The notes under the pieces: model-generated
The model's database searches: none
What the model saw: only the letters and a program-made list of their open reading frames with translations
Told to the model about the DNA's origin: nothing
In this document: piece after piece, positions 12,381 to 20,229 of the stretch
Numbering within the stretch: the first letter of the stretch is position 1
Layout of the letters: every line of letters starts with the position of its first letter
Made by a program: the position numbers and the translations under genes
From: a virus
Virus record (IMG/VR): IMGVR_UViG_3300025898_000041
Span: 1 to 20,229 of that record
Reading direction: 5' to 3' (one strand)
Length of the DNA stretch: 20,229 nucleotides

Positions 12381-13045
12381 TGACAGCTCCCCGTAAAGAC
12401 TCCGGAATCCTTGCGTTTGACTTCTCGCCAACGATTGGCATCCTGGCTCGTGATGTCGACAAGATGGGTGTTGACATCCGTTCGTTCAGAGTGCCTCTGA
12501 CGAATGCAGTCCGCAATGTCATGATTCCGTCGATTCAGCAGAACTTCTCTTCAGGTGGTCGTCCTGACACTTGGGTGCCTTTGTCTGAGTCTACACTGCT
12601 TATTCGTAGCCGTGAAGGTTCAGGCAGCACTACTCTAGTCCGGTCTGGTGCATTGAAGCGTAACATGGGCTTCATGACCATGTGGGACATTACTCAGGAC
12701 TACGCAATCGTTAAGCAGCTGCCTGATCGTGTCTGGTATGGTGCCATACACCAGTCAGGTTACGATACTACTACAGGTGCGCAGATTCAGAGTAAGATCA
12801 AGTCTGCTGCCAAGCGTGGTGTGAAGCTTAGTGCAGGTAAGGCAGCACAGCAAGTCATGGCCGAGCTGGACGCTAAGCTTAAGGTCGCCATGGCTTCAGG
12901 CACTTCAGCTGCTTCTAGCTCTGACCGTGCGCATGCTATTCCCGCGCGCCCGTTCGTGATGTTTCAGGATGAGGACTTGGATAAGATTGATGCTGAGTTC
13001 GATTCCTGGATTGCCATGCGGGTTGCTGCTGCAGGGTTTGGGTGA
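12380..13045 (+). CDS. Virion morphogenesis protein, Mu gpG / P2 gpS-like
   Basis: A 221-residue protein; its start overlaps the upstream stop (TAATG). Its layout fits the phage virion morphogenesis family: a basic helix at 43-58 (NAVRNVMIPSIQQNFSSG), GRPDTWVPLSESTL, LVRSGALKRNM, an aromatic-rich strand and the late motif IPARPFVMFQDEDLDKI (about 188-204). Proteins of this group act at the junction of head and tail and help tail completion. The position between adaptor and tail terminator supports this. An inserted Lys/Ala-rich helix (about 135-175) makes it longer than some relatives. The exact step is inferred from the family. Confidence 0.78.
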   Translation: MTAPRKDSGILAFDFSPTIGILARDVDKMGVDIRSFRVPLTNAVRNVMIPSIQQNFSSGGRPDTWVPLSESTLLIRSREGSGSTTLVRSGALKRNMGFMTMWDITQDYAIVKQLPDRVWYGAIHQSGYDTTTGAQIQSKIKSAAKRGVKLSAGKAAQQVMAELDAKLKVAMASGTSAASSSDRAHAIPARPFVMFQDEDLDKIDAEFDSWIAMRVAAAGFG

Positions 13046-13509
13046 TAGAGATGACCACACCCACTGATAGCCTCGAAACCTTTGCTGCGACTATTCAGAA
13101 TCTGATTACGGCTAAGCAGACCGACTTAGCCGTTGCAGATATCTGGTATGGTGAGCAGACTAAGATTCCACGCACGCCTGCTGTAGAAGTCATTCCTGGT
13201 GGTAAGGTACGCAACCCTGCCGGAGCACCTAGGCGGGTTAAGAACGCTTTCGAATGCTTCGTGCTGGTTCAGGCAGGTCAGGTTCAGGATGCACAGTTGA
13301 ATCTTCACCTTGCTAGCCAGCTAGCAGAGTCCATCGAGACTATCCTACACGCTGATCCTACGCTAGGCGGAATCGTTATCAACTGCCTAGTCGTACGTAC
13401 TGACTTTGGTGTTTCGTTGCGCAGCAAGACTGAATTTCGTGCAGCGCGTCTTACTGTACAGGCGGAGTCGCTTACGCTTCTTCCCATGCAGCCGAACTAC
13501 AACCAGTAA
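13042..13509 (+). CDS. Putative tail terminator protein
   Basis: A 155-residue protein if the GTG at 13042 is used, which overlaps the upstream stop (GTGA); an ATG at 13051, also in frame, would give 152 residues, and neither has a strong ribosome binding site. The protein has the layout of tail terminators (lambda gpU type): an N-terminal helix (LETFAATIQNLITAKQ), a central strand region (RTPAVEVIPGGKVRNP, NAFECFVLVQAGQVQDAQLNLHLASQLAESIETIL) and a C-terminal strand (FRAARLTVQAESL). Terminators cap the tail tube at the right length and join it to the head. Its position just before the major tail protein is the normal one. Confidence 0.75.
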   Translation: MIEMTTPTDSLETFAATIQNLITAKQTDLAVADIWYGEQTKIPRTPAVEVIPGGKVRNPAGAPRRVKNAFECFVLVQAGQVQDAQLNLHLASQLAESIETILHADPTLGGIVINCLVVRTDFGVSLRSKTEFRAARLTVQAESLTLLPMQPNYNQ

Positions 13510-13520
13510 GGTGGTGTAAA

Positions 13521-14819
13521 GTGGGATACGGTATTGGTGGTGGCGGCTTCCTGGGATTGGCGCTAGAGCAGCTCGCTGCGCCTGTTCAGCTTGCTGCTAC
13601 GTCGTCAACGGCTGGCGGCACGCTGCCTGCTACGTCTACGTACAAGTACGTTCTGACTGCGACGAATACTGCCGGTGAGACGCTTGTCAGCAACGAGCAG
13701 ACGGTCACCACGGGTGCAGGTTCTACCAACTCGAACACTGTCAACTGGAACGTCGTTACTGGTGCGACGGGTTACAAGCTCTACCGGACCGCTGCAGGTG
13801 GTGCAACAGGGACTGAGCTTCTCCTGACCGCTATCACTGGCGGCTCGACCATCACCTACGTCGACACTGGTGCTCTTACTCCTGCTGGCGCTCAGCCTGC
13901 TGCGAACACGGCAGTCGCTTCGGGCGTCTACACGGCGCCGACCAAGTACGGTCCGATCACGTCCGAGTCTCTGAAGTACGTCCAGGGTACTCAGTGGCGG
14001 CGGCCTATCAGGCAGTCGGTGGACAACATCGGTGGAGTGCCTGGCAACGTACACGTCGAAGGTGACGTCGTCATCGAAGGCCTCACCGACCTGATGGTCT
14101 ACTTCCACAGGGCGATGCGTCAGGCACTCGTCAAGACTGGTCCAGTGTCTGGCAAGTACCTCTACACCTACACGCCTACTGCCTCGGCTACTGCTGGCCG
14201 CACGCTCTCCATCACAGTCGTTCGAAACGGTGTAGTGTTCGGCTACGTCGGGTGTACTGTGGGAACTGTAAAGTTCGGTGTCAGCAACGGTATGCTGACT
14301 GCGACGTACAGCATCATCGGCATGGACGAGACTGTGCAGAGCATGCCTACGCCCGTGTGGACGACGAACCAGCTGCAGCCGTTCGGTGCCGGCGAGTACG
14401 ATGTCGAAATCCCCACAGGGACGCAGGTCTTCGACACGGACACGTTCGAGTTCACGTCGACTGATAACGCGACGCCGAACTACCGAATGAAGAATACAGG
14501 TCGTGGTGCACAGTTCGTCTCCTACAAGGAGCGTACTGTGACCATGACGATGAACCGTGACTTCCAGGACCGGACTGACTACGATGCCTTCAAGGCGCTC
14601 ACTGCGCAGGGCATCAGGGTCAAGGCGACGAAGGCTGTCACGGGTGAGATCTTCCAGCTGGACGTCATCGCGGCTGTGAAGGATACCTACGAAGCTGGCA
14701 ACTTGTCCAACCAGGGCGACCTGCTGATGGAGAAGATTGCCTACCAGGGAACGCTCGATCCTACTTCGGGCAATGCCTGGACGCTGGCCATCACCACCGC
14801 TGAAAACATGACTCCTTAG
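13521..14819 (+). CDS. Major tail tube protein with N-terminal Ig-like domain
   Basis: A 432-residue protein; GTG start with AAGGTGGTG about five bases upstream. Residues about 20-130 are an added Ig/fibronectin-type beta domain (ATSSTAGGTLPATSTYKYVLTATN, VTGATGYKLYRTA, TYVDTGALTPAG), similar to the protein encoded at 6311. Residues 135-432 form the tube domain, rich in strands and Gly/Thr; the region RTVTMTMNRDFQDRTDYDAFKALTAQGIRV and EKIAYQGTLDPTSGNAW near the end is typical of tail tube subunits. Ig-like extensions are known on tube proteins and lie on the tail surface. High C-ending codon use fits the large number of copies needed. The downstream intergenic region contains strong RNA structures. 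Confidence 0.85.
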   Translation: MGYGIGGGGFLGLALEQLAAPVQLAATSSTAGGTLPATSTYKYVLTATNTAGETLVSNEQTVTTGAGSTNSNTVNWNVVTGATGYKLYRTAAGGATGTELLLTAITGGSTITYVDTGALTPAGAQPAANTAVASGVYTAPTKYGPITSESLKYVQGTQWRRPIRQSVDNIGGVPGNVHVEGDVVIEGLTDLMVYFHRAMRQALVKTGPVSGKYLYTYTPTASATAGRTLSITVVRNGVVFGYVGCTVGTVKFGVSNGMLTATYSIIGMDETVQSMPTPVWTTNQLQPFGAGEYDVEIPTGTQVFDTDTFEFTSTDNATPNYRMKNTGRGAQFVSYKERTVTMTMNRDFQDRTDYDAFKALTAQGIRVKATKAVTGEIFQLDVIAAVKDTYEAGNLSNQGDLLMEKIAYQGTLDPTSGNAWTLAITTAENMTP

Positions 14820-14970
14820 TCATCAGAGTCTAAGTAAGTCTAATCAAGATCAACAACGCCCCTTAGAGCTCTACGTAGCTCGTAGGTCCCCTAGCTTAGA
14901 CTCAAAGGGACTTGAGTCTATCGCTAGTCTACAAGCTAGTGAGCTCTAGCTTTAGAGAAGGATGTGCATC
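14820..14970 (+). promoter_or_regulatory. Structured intergenic RNA between tail tube and chaperone genes
   Basis: This 151-base gap is the longest in the late operon. GAGTCTAAG (14826-14834) is exactly complementary to CTTAGACTC (14895-14903). The same 3' arm can instead form TAGACTCAA (14897-14905) with TTGAGTCTA (14912-14920), nine base pairs around a six-base loop AGGGAC. That loop is complementary to GTCCC at 14886-14890, a possible pseudoknot. AAGCTAG (14933-14939) can pair with CTAGCTT at 14946-14952 or at 14891-14897, ahead of the ribosome binding site. It holds four AGTCTA copies. The alternative pairings suggest an attenuator, a processing site, or an expression step-down. Confidence 0.55.
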
Positions 14971-15378
14971 ATGCCCGCAGCTGTTGTAAACATGAACTCG
15001 ACGGAGAGGTTCGACCTCAAGAGTCTGCCGCCGGATGGCTACGTTGTGCTGCGCAAGATGACCTACGGTCAGAAGCTCACGCGGCAGCAGAACGCTATGC
15101 GGATGCAGATGGAGATGCAGCGCGGCCGCAAGGGCAACGCTAAGGCCAACATGGAGATGCTGACTCTCCAGTCTACTCTTTACGACTTCAAGAACTGCGT
15201 TGTAGAACACAACCTCACCGACGAGTCTGGTGCAGCGCTCAACCTGTCCAACGACTTCGACGTGACGCGCCTCGACCCGCAGGTTGGCGAAGAGATCAGC
15301 ACTCTCATCGACAACATGAACAACTTCGAGGACGAGAACCTGGGAAACTCTGGGAACGCGTCCGATTCGCTGTCCTAA
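14971..15378 (+). CDS. Tail assembly chaperone, short form
   Basis: A 135-residue helical, charged protein. The ATG at 14971 is preceded by GAAGGA at about eight bases; an ATG at 14962 is too close to that signal. Between the major tail and tape measure genes this is the lambda gpG-type chaperone, which binds the tape measure and guides tube assembly. The helices YGQKLTRQQNAMRMQMEMQRGRKG and TLQSTLYDFKNCVVEHNL (about 35-85) are typical. The acidic end (GEEISTLIDNMNNFEDEN) leads to the slip site at 15342, and 15376 is the stop of this short form. Most ribosomes should make this form and a minority the fusion. Confidence 0.85.
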   Translation: MPAAVVNMNSTERFDLKSLPPDGYVVLRKMTYGQKLTRQQNAMRMQMEMQRGRKGNAKANMEMLTLQSTLYDFKNCVVEHNLTDESGAALNLSNDFDVTRLDPQVGEEISTLIDNMNNFEDENLGNSGNASDSLS

Positions 15379-15569
15379 GGGACGGACGCCATGCAGAGGA
15401 TGACGCAGATGTAGGAACTGTTCTGTCTGTGGTGTCCTTGTGCCAGACCTTCTACTGTCTTCCGAATTCGGGAGGCCTGCTTGACCAGGATCCGTTCTGG
15501 GTCGAAGCAATGGGCGTAGTGATTGCAGCGCAGGCACAGAAGGCCGAGATCGACAGGGCCAAGAGCTAG
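14971..15569 (+). CDS. Tail assembly chaperone, -1 frameshift fusion form
   Basis: Shifting back one base at the slip site GGGAAAC (15342-15348) joins the first 126 codons of the short form to a frame open until TAG at 15567. The 73 added residues begin LWERVRFAVLRDGR and include GGLLDQDPFWVEAMGVVIAAQAQKAEI, the usual look of the gpT-like extension in actinophages. The fusion is 199 residues. The extra frame lacks any gene start of its own and fills the gap to the tape measure, so fusion is its only sensible use. In phage lambda the G/GT ratio matters for tail assembly. Direct proof needs peptide data. Confidence 0.85.
15342..15389 (+). promoter_or_regulatory. -1 programmed ribosomal frameshift signal
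   Basis: The heptamer G_GGA_AAC (15342-15348) lies in the right phase of the short chaperone frame. Nine bases after it a stem can form: GCGTCCG (15358-15364) with CGGACGC (15383-15389), seven perfect pairs, with a smaller GTCC/GGAC helix possible inside its loop. The zero-frame stop UAA at 15376 lies within this loop. Spacing and structure are the standard ones for -1 frameshift stimulators. Confidence 0.8.
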
Positions 15570-15577
15570 GAGGGACT

Positions 15578-18500
15578 GTGGCGCTTAGCACTCGTGAGAT
15601 CCTCCTAGTCATCCGCGCACAGGATGAAGCTTCCAGCATTATGGCCAAGCTGGTTGGTTCATTTAGTGATGTAGACAAGGCATCTCAAACAGCCGCTAAG
15701 TCACAGATTGCTACTGGCGCTGCAATCACTGCTACAGGCATTGGTATGGCTGACCTGGGTGTGCAGACACTCGAGGCCATGGGTTCTGCAACAGATGCAG
15801 CGAAGCAATTCGAGCAGGGTGTTGCAAGGGTTCAGACCCAGGTCACCACTACCAAGGTTTCGAATCAGCAGCTTGGTGACGAAATCCTACGTGTTGCTAA
15901 CGACACTGCAACACCCATTAAGGACCTAACCGATGGTCTGTTCGATATCTTCTCGACCATCAACGTCAACGTACCACAGTCCGAGCAGCTCCTGACTGCT
16001 TTCTCGAAGGAAGCCGTTGCTGGTCAGCTAGACCTTCAGACCGCTGGTCGTGCGACCATGACGGTCATGAATGCGTACCATATTCCTATTGACCAAGTCA
16101 ATAAGGTCCTGGATATCAACTTCCAGTTGCACCGTGAGGGTGTTGGTACGTATCAAGAGTTCGCATCTGTAATGGGTCAGTCGGTTCCCTCTGCCGTTCG
16201 CGCTGGGCAGTCCTATGAGACGCTCGCAGGCATGATGGCGTTCCTGACTCGAAACGGCCTGAGCGCTGCAGCTGCCTCGGCTTCAGCTGGTCGTGCACTA
16301 GATGCATTCTCCAACCCTGCAGTCGTTAGTCGCCTGCAGGCCATGGGTGTCGAGGTCAAGAACTCGTCTGGTGGCTTCAACGACATGGCAACTGTTATGG
16401 AGCAGTTGCAGAAGAAGTTGGAAAACCTCACAGCACCTGAACGCTCTGCTGCCCTGAAGGAACTCTTCATGGGTGCGGGCGGTACAATCCAGGCGCGTAG
16501 GTTCTATGACTTGGTTACGTCAACAGGGCAGTCGGCAAAGGACTTTGCTGGCTTCGTTGACGACATGAACAACTCCGCAGGTGCGTTCGAAGACGCCTAC
16601 GGACAGATGGCTGGTACTACGGTCAACCAGTCACAGCTGCTACAGAACCAATGGGATGCACTGAAGATCACTGCTGGACAGGCATTGATTCCTGTTCTGA
16701 ATCAGCTAATCACGGTTGTGTCTGGTGTGTTGCAGTGGTGGAATGGTCTCGATGATGGACTCAAGCAGAACATTGTTCGCTGGGTCGCTATCGGTGCAGT
16801 CATCCTGACCGTCGTCGGTGTCCTTGTCGTTATTGCTGGCGCCTTCGTAACTCTGGGCGGGGTTGCGGCACTACTGGGTGTTTCACTTGGTGCGCTGCTC
16901 GGAGTTTTCGGACTAATCGTCCTTGCCATCGCGGCAGTTGTTGCGATCGTCGTCCTGCTTGTACAGCACTGGGATGCAGTCAAGACAGCTGCGGTTGCTG
17001 TCTGGGATGCTATCCTGGCCAAGCTCACAGTAGTGTACGACTGGATCAAGGCACAGATCGGTGACAAGCTTGTTAAGTTGTGGAATGATATCACGTCCAC
17101 AATTATGCATGCCTGGGCACCTGTAAGCGACTTCATTGTCGGAATCTGGAAGAACATCTCCGACTGGGCGCAGAAGATCTGGCCGGACGTTCAGAAGATT
17201 ATTCAGCCTATCATTCAGTGGTTCGTAGCTATCTGGCCCTACATCAAGGACATAGTCAGTGCTAACCTGAAGGCACTCGCCGACTCCTTGACTTTCCTGT
17301 GGAATATTGTCAAGGATGTATTCGGGTTCATCTGGGATGTGATCAAGGCTGTAGTCACAGGTGTTGTCGACATTCTCAAGGGCGTCATCGACTTCGTTGT
17401 CGGTGTCTTTTCTGGCGACTGGGGTCGTGCCTGGCAGGGCATTGGTGAGATCTTCAACGGCCTGTGGGAGATTGTTTCAGGTGTCTTCCAGGCATTCATC
17501 AACCTGATCGTCAACGTGTTCAAGGACGCTGTCTCCTGGCTCGTCAATATCCTTCAGGACTTCGCACAAGGGTTCAATGGCATCTGGAACGCCATCATCA
17601 CGACCATTGTCGACCTGTGGACGAACTTCTGGAACTGGTTGAAGAAGCTCTGGAATGATATAGTCACTTGGGTCGGCAACACTGTCTTGAACTTCGGACA
17701 CGCCATTGCTGACTCGTTCCAGTGGGCCATTGACAAGATCACCCAAATCTGGAATGGGCTGATGGATATTGCCAAGAAGCCCGTCCAGTTTATCATTGAC
17801 GTAGTTTACAACAACGGCATCGTGCCCCTGTGGAATGGCATCGCTGACCTGTTCGGTCTAGGTAAGCTTAATCCGCTACACCTTGCAGATGGTGGTCCGA
17901 TTGCAGGCCCTGGCGGACCTCGCGACGACATGATTCCCGCATGGCTGTCTAACGGCGAGTATGTCATGCCTGCTGACAAGACAGGCAAGTACTTCGGAGT
18001 TCTTGAGGCTATGCGAGCAGGTAAGTTTGCCGACGGCGGTATCGTCGGCGACATCGGCAGCTTCTTCGACAGCGCGGGCAGCTGGCTCGCTGGTATCGGA
18101 TCCAGCATCGCTGACTTCTTCTCCGACCCTGTGGGATCTGTGAAGAAGATGTTCCAGGGGCCGATTGACCAAGTCAAGCAGATTGCTAATTCAAACTTCG
18201 GTAAGGCTCTAGCAGCGATTCCTGGCAAGGTCCTTGATGGTGCAGTAAGTAAGGCAGAGGACTTTGCCAAGTCGCTTCTGGGAATGGGCAGCGGTGGAGG
18301 TAACGTAGACCAGTACGCTCCACTAGTCCTTCAGGTGTTGGCAATGTTGCACCAGCCAGCCAGCTTGCTCCCGAACGTGCTTCGAAGGATGAATCAGGAG
18401 TCCGGCGGCAACTCAACTGCCATCAACAAGTACGACATCAATGCTCAGCGCGGTGACCCTTCGCAAGGCTTGATGCAGGTTATCCCCTCGACGTTCGCTG

Positions 18501-18835
18501 CCTACGCTGGACCGTTCCTTGGCTTGGGCATCATGAACCCTCTGGCGAACATCTATGCAGGTCTGAACTACGCATTGCATACCTACGGCAGTATTCAGAC
18601 AGCTATGGATAAGCCTGGTGGGTACAAGAACGGTGGATGGCTGAAGCCAGGCCAGCTCGGGTTCAACGAGACGTCCAAGCCCGAAGCCGTGTTCACCCAA
18701 GAGCAGTTGGGTGCACTCCTAAACAATCGCAAGAACGGTCAGACAGTAACGCAGAACTTCTACATCACTACACAAGAGCTGAATCCCGCCAAGCACGCAG
18801 CCGACCTGGGCTGGGAATTGTCGAAGAGGTCATGA
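15578..18835 (+). CDS. Tail tape measure protein with lytic transglycosylase domain
   Basis: A 1085-residue protein that sets tail length and helps DNA entry. The GTG start has AGGAGGG just before it, overlapping the stop of the frameshifted chaperone. Residues about 60-370 are the tape measure core (QTLEAMGSATDAAKQFEQG, TLAGMMAFLTRNGLSAA, GQALIPVLNQLITVV). About 398-465 is a hydrophobic run, probably membrane-inserting. About 490-760 has repeated WN/FxxxWxxI helices. From about 920 a lysozyme-like fold appears: MNQESGGNSTAIN (E941 probable catalytic acid), GDPSQGLMQVIPSTF and NPLANIYAGLNYAL. Such domains open peptidoglycan during entry. It is shorter than many tape measures, so a tail of moderate length is expected. 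Confidence 0.92.
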   Translation: MALSTREILLVIRAQDEASSIMAKLVGSFSDVDKASQTAAKSQIATGAAITATGIGMADLGVQTLEAMGSATDAAKQFEQGVARVQTQVTTTKVSNQQLGDEILRVANDTATPIKDLTDGLFDIFSTINVNVPQSEQLLTAFSKEAVAGQLDLQTAGRATMTVMNAYHIPIDQVNKVLDINFQLHREGVGTYQEFASVMGQSVPSAVRAGQSYETLAGMMAFLTRNGLSAAAASASAGRALDAFSNPAVVSRLQAMGVEVKNSSGGFNDMATVMEQLQKKLENLTAPERSAALKELFMGAGGTIQARRFYDLVTSTGQSAKDFAGFVDDMNNSAGAFEDAYGQMAGTTVNQSQLLQNQWDALKITAGQALIPVLNQLITVVSGVLQWWNGLDDGLKQNIVRWVAIGAVILTVVGVLVVIAGAFVTLGGVAALLGVSLGALLGVFGLIVLAIAAVVAIVVLLVQHWDAVKTAAVAVWDAILAKLTVVYDWIKAQIGDKLVKLWNDITSTIMHAWAPVSDFIVGIWKNISDWAQKIWPDVQKIIQPIIQWFVAIWPYIKDIVSANLKALADSLTFLWNIVKDVFGFIWDVIKAVVTGVVDILKGVIDFVVGVFSGDWGRAWQGIGEIFNGLWEIVSGVFQAFINLIVNVFKDAVSWLVNILQDFAQGFNGIWNAIITTIVDLWTNFWNWLKKLWNDIVTWVGNTVLNFGHAIADSFQWAIDKITQIWNGLMDIAKKPVQFIIDVVYNNGIVPLWNGIADLFGLGKLNPLHLADGGPIAGPGGPRDDMIPAWLSNGEYVMPADKTGKYFGVLEAMRAGKFADGGIVGDIGSFFDSAGSWLAGIGSSIADFFSDPVGSVKKMFQGPIDQVKQIANSNFGKALAAIPGKVLDGAVSKAEDFAKSLLGMGSGGGNVDQYAPLVLQVLAMLHQPASLLPNVLRRMNQESGGNSTAINKYDINAQRGDPSQGLMQVIPSTFAAYAGPFLGLGIMNPLANIYAGLNYALHTYGSIQTAMDKPGGYKNGGWLKPGQLGFNETSKPEAVFTQEQLGALLNNRKNGQTVTQNFYITTQELNPAKHAADLGWELSKRS

Positions 18836-18836
18836 C

Positions 18837-19703
18837 ATGACAGCTCCCATTCTTAGCGACTTCACATTTCAGTTCGGAACTAGCGGGGTACTGCTTAACA
18901 ACACACCTACGAACTTAGTCGATCCTATCTTTGACGTAGAAAAGGTTACAGGGTTTGACTCTGCACCCTTTCGTTCATCGACTAAGGCACTAGATGGTCG
19001 TGATGGTGGTATTGCCGAAGCGGAGTTCCTTGACGTTCGGACCATAGTGATCTCTGGTACCGTATATGGTCAGAACAACCCCATTGGTCCGTATCTAGAT
19101 GCTGCGAAGGCCAACTTCGCACCCTCTAAGGTTGATACGCCTTTATTCATCAAGGAGCCAGGCAATCCACAGAGGCAGATCTTCTGTAAGAGCCTAGGGT
19201 TCAAGTACGACTGGGACGTTGCCTACCGTACTAATTGCACTGCATACCAGGTAACGCTCATCGCAGCTGATCCTGTTGTATACAGTTCAAACCAGCGACA
19301 GACCTCAGGTGCAAACTCTGCAGGTGCATTCCCTGGCTTTGGGTTCAACCTGGCCTTCAACTTTGGGTTTGGCGGTGCTTACCTTCCTGCCAACATGACA
19401 GTCCTCAATATGGGCAACAAGGAAGTTGGCGGTACCATTGTCGTAACGGGCAGTGGTACCAATGTAGGAATCGTGAATGCTAATACCGGTAAGATCCTTT
19501 CTACCAGTATTAGTGTAGGAACGCTTGACACGCTAGTCTTCGACCTCAGCTACCGTAGAGTGACACTAAACGGTGTAAGTCGAAGGGGTTCAGTGACCGC
19601 TGAGAACTGGTTCAAGTTCCAGCCAGGACAGACAGTGCTACAGCTGCAAGCAGACAGTGGTACTATCTCGGCAACGGTTTACAACTACGATGGGTGGCAA
19701 TAA
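18837..19703 (+). CDS. Distal tail protein (Dit-like)
   Basis: A 288-residue protein starting one base after the tape measure stop, with GAAGAGG upstream. It opens FTFQFGTSGVLLNNTPTNLVDPIFDVEKVTGFDSAPFRSS, a recognisable siphovirus tail-component/Dit start, and continues with DGGIAEAEFLDVRTIVISGTVYG and TLIAADPVVYSS, strands of the ring-forming domain (about 1-165). The C-terminal half, VGGTIVVTGSGTNVGIVN and LVFDLSYRRVTLNGVSRRGSVTAENWFKFQPGQTVLQLQADSGTISATVYNYDGW, is the galectin-like beta domain of the same family. Dit proteins form the hub at the end of the tail tube. Its position after the tape measure is the standard one. Confidence 0.85.
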   Translation: MTAPILSDFTFQFGTSGVLLNNTPTNLVDPIFDVEKVTGFDSAPFRSSTKALDGRDGGIAEAEFLDVRTIVISGTVYGQNNPIGPYLDAAKANFAPSKVDTPLFIKEPGNPQRQIFCKSLGFKYDWDVAYRTNCTAYQVTLIAADPVVYSSNQRQTSGANSAGAFPGFGFNLAFNFGFGGAYLPANMTVLNMGNKEVGGTIVVTGSGTNVGIVNANTGKILSTSISVGTLDTLVFDLSYRRVTLNGVSRRGSVTAENWFKFQPGQTVLQLQADSGTISATVYNYDGWQ

Positions 19704-20229
19704 TGGCAATCGTTGCCCCTGGAGCCTTCTTCCAGAACCTCACAAACCACTCGGCGCAGCTGACGCGCCTAGCGGCGACAACGTTGCCGTACAAGCCTCG
19801 TGTGACTGGCTCGAACACCCTGACCTCGATGCAGTGTGCCAGTGGCGTCGTGATGCAGGGCAACAGCTTTCAGGTTGCTGCGCAGGCCTCGCCTAACATG
19901 TCAGTACTTGTCCACCGAGGCAAGGGCATTGTTGAAGGCACTGACTCACTGACCCAAGCTGACTATGGCGTATTCAATGATGCTGACGTCACACTGACCA
20001 TTGCGACTTCCGACCCTACACGCCTTCGCGTCGACATCGTGTACGTTAACGTTCGAGATGCAGCGTACACAGGCGTCAACAACGACGTTCGCCTTCTCGT
20101 TGCGACGGGTAACCCTGCAACAGGGACGGCTGATGAAAGCGTTCTCCCGACCAACTCCATGGTCTTGGGCTACGTCAACGTTCGTGCGAATACCACACAG
20201 ATCCTGAGCACTGACATCGTTGACCGTCG
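19703..20229 (+). CDS. Minor tail / baseplate protein, cut by window end
   Basis: The start overlaps the Dit stop (TAATG). The frame stays open to the window edge, giving the first 175 residues: MAIVAPGAFFQNLTNHSAQL and onwards. Two features fit actinophage minor tail proteins of the baseplate or fibre-holding kind: RLRVDIVYVNVRDAAYTGVNNDVRLLVATGNPATG (about 109-143) and VLPTNSMVLGYVNVRANT (about 148-165). This is a beta-rich, repeated layout. Place in the operon (after Dit) agrees. Its full length and end domain are not visible. Confidence 0.7.
   Translation, partial: MAIVAPGAFFQNLTNHSAQLTRLAATTLPYKPRVTGSNTLTSMQCASGVVMQGNSFQVAAQASPNMSVLVHRGKGIVEGTDSLTQADYGVFNDADVTLTIATSDPTRLRVDIVYVNVRDAAYTGVNNDVRLLVATGNPATGTADESVLPTNSMVLGYVNVRANTTQILSTDIVDR

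Noticed and set aside
14820-14970. tRNA or tRNA-like remnant
   Set aside because: The hairpins do not form a cloverleaf and no T-loop GTTCGA-type sequence is seen.
15379-15577. Separate small gene between chaperone and tape measure
   Set aside because: No start codon with a ribosome binding site fits; the frame is explained by the -1 frameshift.

Overview
This window looks like part of the genome of a tailed double-stranded DNA phage (siphovirus type) of an actinobacterium. A Streptomyces-type host is the most plausible, but this is inferred from style: moderately GC-rich coding DNA, many GTG starts, strong AGGAGG-type ribosome binding sites, AT-rich gaps and actinophage-like tail proteins. 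No integrase, immunity gene, tRNA, CRISPR array or insertion sequence was seen.

Left part (1-2770): an accessory and regulatory region. After 544 bp of AT-rich non-coding DNA comes one rightward zinc-ribbon gene (545-928), which looks leaderless. It faces five small leftward genes (935-2444), apparently read from one promoter near 2527-2556. These encode a membrane-anchored protein, a Cys-rich protein, a 52-aa secreted or membrane peptide, a putative excisionase-type helix-turn-helix protein and a small zinc-ribbon protein. Hairpins lie between several of them. The stretch 2173-2450 is packed with the 5-mer ACCGT/ACGGT, and the 8-mer ACCGTACC occurs seven times between 1523 and 2618, which suggests a binding-site array.

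Right part (2771-20229): one rightward late operon of tightly packed, often overlapping genes. It runs: terminase small-subunit-like protein, unknown protein, tail fibre, large terminase, Ig-like small protein, unknown protein, Mu gp29-type portal, basic Lys/Pro/Ala protein, Mu gpI-type protease with a nested in-frame scaffold gene, decoration protein, major capsid protein, acidic protein, connector, Mu gpG-type morphogenesis protein, tail terminator, major tail protein with an N-terminal Ig-like domain, tail assembly chaperone with a -1 ribosomal frameshift (GGGAAAC), tape measure protein carrying a lytic transglycosylase domain, distal tail protein and a minor tail protein cut by the window edge.

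Working together: terminase, portal, protease, scaffold, capsid and decoration proteins build and fill the head. Connector, gpG-like protein and terminator join head to tail. The chaperones assemble the tail tube around the tape measure. The Dit, minor tail and fibre proteins form the host-binding tip. The head module resembles phage Mu and the tail module a long non-contractile tail. The most unusual parts are the ACCGT array, a 150-base intergenic segment of mutually exclusive hairpins before the chaperone genes (14820-14970), a 16-base element repeated three times, and the small leftward operon.
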